The position numbers and the translations under genes are program-made. From an uncultured Eubacterium sp. (GTDB lineage Bacteria > Bacillota > Clostridia > Lachnospirales > Lachnospiraceae), in the NCBI GenBank assembly GCA_910584065.1, contig CAJTZN010000002.1:37620-101619 (forward strand): a DNA stretch of 64,000 bases, in the 5' to 3' direction. Of this stretch, positions 61,805-64,000 are shown piece after piece; the stretch's first letter is position 1, and the number at the start of each line of letters is the position of its first letter. A model generated the notes under the pieces. That model did not search any database. It was not told the DNA's origin and saw only the letters and a list, made by a program, of their open reading frames with translations.

Positions 61805-63019
61805 ATGAGCCAGCGAAAATTGTATGTGGGTTTGGATCTGCGCGATGACGTGACGCAGATTGCCGTGTGGGGCCCATCGCAGGCCGGGCCGGAAGTGCTG
61901 GAAGTAAAAGGCGCGGACGGGGAGGACACGACGTATATTGAGACTGCCGTGACCGTGCCCGGTTCGGAAGAGAAAGTCGTCGGGTTCCTCCACAGGATCG
62001 CCAGGCAGGAGCCGGTGTACGTCGAGGGGCGGGAATCCGATCCCGTCAATATACTGGCCGCGTTTTTTCGCAGAACATTGTCGCTGACGAAGAAAAAATA
62101 TCCGCGGGAATCGATCAAAAAGCTCGTGGTGTCGGCGGAATATCAGGATTACTGGTTTATTTCCGTGGTGTTCCGCGCGCTGGAGAAGCTGGGGATCGAC
62201 AAAGACCGCGCGCTCGTCGTTGACCGCAGCCAGAGCTATATCTATTATGTCATGAGCCAGCGAAAAGAACTGTGGGTGAACCAGGTGGGCATGTTTGAGT
62301 TTCAGAAGGACAAGCTTCTCTATTATCAGATGCAGATGGACCGCTCGAGGCGGCCGGCGCTCGTCTGGGTGCTGGAAAAGGATTACCACGATTATGTGGA
62401 GCTCCTCACTGGGGACGAGCACGATGAAGAGGAAAAAGCCTCCATTTTTGAGGGGATGGTGCAGGGGGCGATCCACGGGCAGATCATCACGAGTCTGTAC
62501 ATGACCGGGGAGGGATTCGCGGACGGCTTTGCCGACGGCGTGATGAAGCGCCTCTGCATCGGCAGACATCTGTTTAAAGGTGATAATCTCCACGTGTGCG
62601 GTGCCTGCTATATGGCCGGAGAGGCAGGCGGCGAAAAGAAGATCGATCCGTTCGTTTATCTCGGGGAGGACGCGGTTTCTTCCTACATTACGATGCAGGT
62701 TTATACCGACGCCAGAGAACAGGAGCTCGTGCTGGCGAAAGCGGGGACGCTCTGGTACCAGATCGACGAGGAACTGGATCTGATCCCCGATGGCGACCAT
62801 GAGCTGGAACTGCATATAAAAAACGCCATCACCAGGGAAAAGACCGTCCATTTTATTCCGATGGAGGGCATCTGGGGCCGCACCGAACGGAAGGCGCGGA
62901 TTGGCATGCGAATCCGCTTCGCCGGCGCGGACCGGTGTATCATAACGATCCGGGACAAGGGCTTCGGGGAATTTTTCCCGTCCTCATACCGGATCTGGGA
63001 AGAGACGATCATGTTATGA
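61805..63019 (+). CDS. DUF5716-type protein with an Hsp70/actin-like fold
   Basis: 404 residues. The N-terminus KLYVGLDLRDDVTQIAVWG has the position and look of the phosphate-1 loop of actin/Hsp70/sugar-kinase ATPases, and later segments (KLVVSAEYQDYW, ALVVDRSQSYIYY, ITSLYMTGEGFADGF) fall where subdomain turns and the phosphate-2 and adenosine loops would be. Residues 270-404 are beta-rich (ELVLAKAGTLWYQIDEE, DGDHELELHI), similar in layout to an Hsp70 substrate-binding sandwich. I infer a degenerate chaperone-like ATPase; nucleotide binding is unproven, and the classic DLGTTNS text is altered to DLRDDVT. It starts eight bases after the DUF5717 stop, so it is co-translated. Confidence 0.75.
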   Translation: MSQRKLYVGLDLRDDVTQIAVWGPSQAGPEVLEVKGADGEDTTYIETAVTVPGSEEKVVGFLHRIARQEPVYVEGRESDPVNILAAFFRRTLSLTKKKYPRESIKKLVVSAEYQDYWFISVVFRALEKLGIDKDRALVVDRSQSYIYYVMSQRKELWVNQVGMFEFQKDKLLYYQMQMDRSRRPALVWVLEKDYHDYVELLTGDEHDEEEKASIFEGMVQGAIHGQIITSLYMTGEGFADGFADGVMKRLCIGRHLFKGDNLHVCGACYMAGEAGGEKKIDPFVYLGEDAVSSYITMQVYTDAREQELVLAKAGTLWYQIDEELDLIPDGDHELELHIKNAITREKTVHFIPMEGIWGRTERKARIGMRIRFAGADRCIITIRDKGFGEFFPSSYRIWEETIML

Positions 63020-63093
63020 TGTTGGAAGGATTGCGGGAGTTGTGAAACGACGGAGCAATCCGTGGCATCATCGTATTGAGAAAGGAACAGGCT

Positions 63094-63891
63094 ATGTTTA
63101 TCGTATGCAAAGGGGATCTGGCAAAAGTGCCGTATATTATCCCGGTTTCCGAGGTGCCGGTGTATTCCCTCGAGGAATTGTGCTATTATATATACAATAA
63201 CATTTACAGCGTGACGGAACAGTTTTTTGATGAGCGGCTCACGGTGTGGCTCTCGGAACAGGTGCATCAGGAGGCGCTGGCAGAAAAGATGAAAGGGCTG
63301 ATCGAGCGCCGCCACGACGTGAAGGATCTCGTCGTCACCCTGCTCTGTTCGTGTGATTATTACCGGGAGGAAGAGGTCAGGGAACTCGTGGGCGTCATGG
63401 GAAAGATTTCGCACCTGCCGCTGCACCAGAAGAGCAGGATCCAGGCGGATACTTACCTGAGCGCCGGAAAATATGGAAAGAGCCTGCAGGAGTACAAGAA
63501 GCTGCTCTGCGGGGAGATGGCGGGCAGTTTCACGGCGGAGGAATACGGGGATCTGCTGCACAATCAGGCAGTCGCCCTGTTTTTTGTGTCGTCGTTTCAG
63601 GAGGCAGCGAGGGGGTTTCAGGAGGCATACGCGAGAAATCACCGCGAGAAGTCGCTCAATCAGTATCTGTACACGCTGTTGCTCGATGAAAAAGAGGAAT
63701 TGTTTGAAAAAGAGTGCGCGGCGTTTGGCAAGAGTCCGGAAGAGAGTGATAAATTAAAAGAGGATTATAGAAAAGCAAAAGACATGTGCAGGCTTGGGGA
63801 AGAAGAGTTTGCCTTTATTGATAGATGCAAAAACGAACTGCGGGCATCTTATCTGGATACGGATGAGGGCGCGCGAATGGAGGAAAAATGA
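63094..63891 (+). CDS. TPR-like helical protein, third partner of the DUF5717/DUF5716 set
   Basis: 265 residues, no signal peptide. A short N-terminal part (MFIVCKGDLAKVPYIIPVSE) precedes a helical N-half (EELCYYIYNNIYSVTEQFFD). TPR-like pairs follow in residues 115-215 (KSRIQADTYLSAGKYGKSLQ, HNQAVALFFVSSFQEAARGF). The C-terminus is charged and helical. AAAGGA lies eight bases before the ATG at 63094; a TTG six codons earlier is in frame. The last 30 codons are included in a 111-bp tandem duplication, and the start of the next gene overlaps the stop by four bases (ATGA). Confidence 0.75.
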   Translation: MFIVCKGDLAKVPYIIPVSEVPVYSLEELCYYIYNNIYSVTEQFFDERLTVWLSEQVHQEALAEKMKGLIERRHDVKDLVVTLLCSCDYYREEEVRELVGVMGKISHLPLHQKSRIQADTYLSAGKYGKSLQEYKKLLCGEMAGSFTAEEYGDLLHNQAVALFFVSSFQEAARGFQEAYARNHREKSLNQYLYTLLLDEKEELFEKECAAFGKSPEESDKLKEDYRKAKDMCRLGEEEFAFIDRCKNELRASYLDTDEGARMEEK

Positions 63892-64000
63892 AGTTTCGGT
63901 TGTTTGGAAAGAGAAGAGTTTGCCTTTATTGATACATGCAAAAATGAACTGCGGGCATCTTATCTGGATACGGATGAGGGCGCGCGAATGGAGGAAAAAT
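63801..64000 (+). repeat. 111-bp tandem duplication at the window edge
   Basis: 63801-63911 and 63912-64000 (cut by the window end) are the same text with two substitutions seen in the overlap (GATAGATGCAAAAACG versus GATACATGCAAAAATG). The unit covers the last 30 codons of the TPR-like gene and the first codons of the next gene. Confidence 0.9.
63888..63932 (+). pseudogene. Duplicated, broken start of the next gene
   Basis: ATG at 63888, with GGAGG six bases upstream, reads MKFRLFGKRR and then leaves the gene into the second repeat copy (VCLY, stop at 63930). Because the repeat period puts another ATG at 63999, the real next gene should restart there, beyond the window. The short frame may still be translated and could reduce or couple initiation at the true start. 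Confidence 0.6.

Noticed and set aside
1..64000. rRNA operon, prophage, integrase, transposase or plasmid origin
   Set aside because: None of the typical sequences or proteins was found on either strand.

Overview
The window reads as chromosome of an anaerobic, spore-forming, Gram-positive clostridium, most probably a member of the Lachnospiraceae. Reasons: recN, spoIVB and spo0A lie in the same stretch; there is a flavodiiron (FprA-type) oxygen/NO reductase, HemZ, FabV and an RelA/SpoT stringent factor; many Big_2-type surface proteins occur; a DUF5717/DUF5716 gene pair that I associate with Lachnospiraceae sits at the right end; sigma-A promoters and Shine-Dalgarno sites are classic (TTGACA-17-TATAAT, GGAGG). 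I cannot name the genus. No rRNA, CRISPR array, transposase or phage gene was seen.

Layout. 1-9.8 kb: uvrA (5' end outside the window), an HD nucleotidase, an SGNH-hydrolase/coiled-coil/acetyltransferase fusion, tyrA, a decayed mini-flagellin, a lone rfbC, the flavodiiron protein, a ThiF/MoeB E1-like enzyme, a PRT-like protein and a small membrane protein. 9.8-23.1 kb: tRNA-Leu, a rhodanese lipoprotein, a foldase-like protein, purL, a GH43-type protein, a dead BspA-like surface gene, maf, two identical tRNA-Gly genes with near-identical promoters flanking a chemotaxis receptor, a second flagellin relic and a Sel1-repeat protein.

23.2-38.4 kb is a sporulation and cell-surface block: a 1307-residue Big_2 protein, recN and spoIVB, then an OmpR-type two-component system, an MGMT/DNA-glycosylase fusion, a deacetylase-like protein, an NlpC/P60-type protein, and finally spo0A. 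In most spore formers spoIVB is directly followed by spo0A, so about 7 kb separates the usual neighbours here. 38.4-50 kb is housekeeping: relA, an MBL-fold hydrolase, hemZ, hisS, aspS (with a duplicated 93-bp palindromic element between the synthetase genes), galM, two membrane proteins and fabV.

50-53.9 kb is a compact Agr-type quorum-sensing island: an XRE regulator, a LytTR response regulator and a GHKL kinase on the plus strand, meeting agrB and a short agrD on the minus strand at a shared terminator. Behind agrB is a four-fold, 10-bp-phased TGTC array containing two exact Spo0A boxes, next to a second XRE gene that carries MTGH repeats. This suggests, without proving it, that Spo0A connects to peptide signalling. 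53.9-57.2 kb holds a calcium-type P-ATPase and a YtaF/MntP-family protein. From 57.2 kb to the end, a separately promoted operon encodes a membrane protein, a 1178-residue DUF5717 scaffold, an Hsp70/actin-fold-like DUF5716 protein and a helical-repeat protein. It ends in a 111-bp tandem duplication that copies the first codons of the next gene. This operon is the best candidate for an undescribed system.
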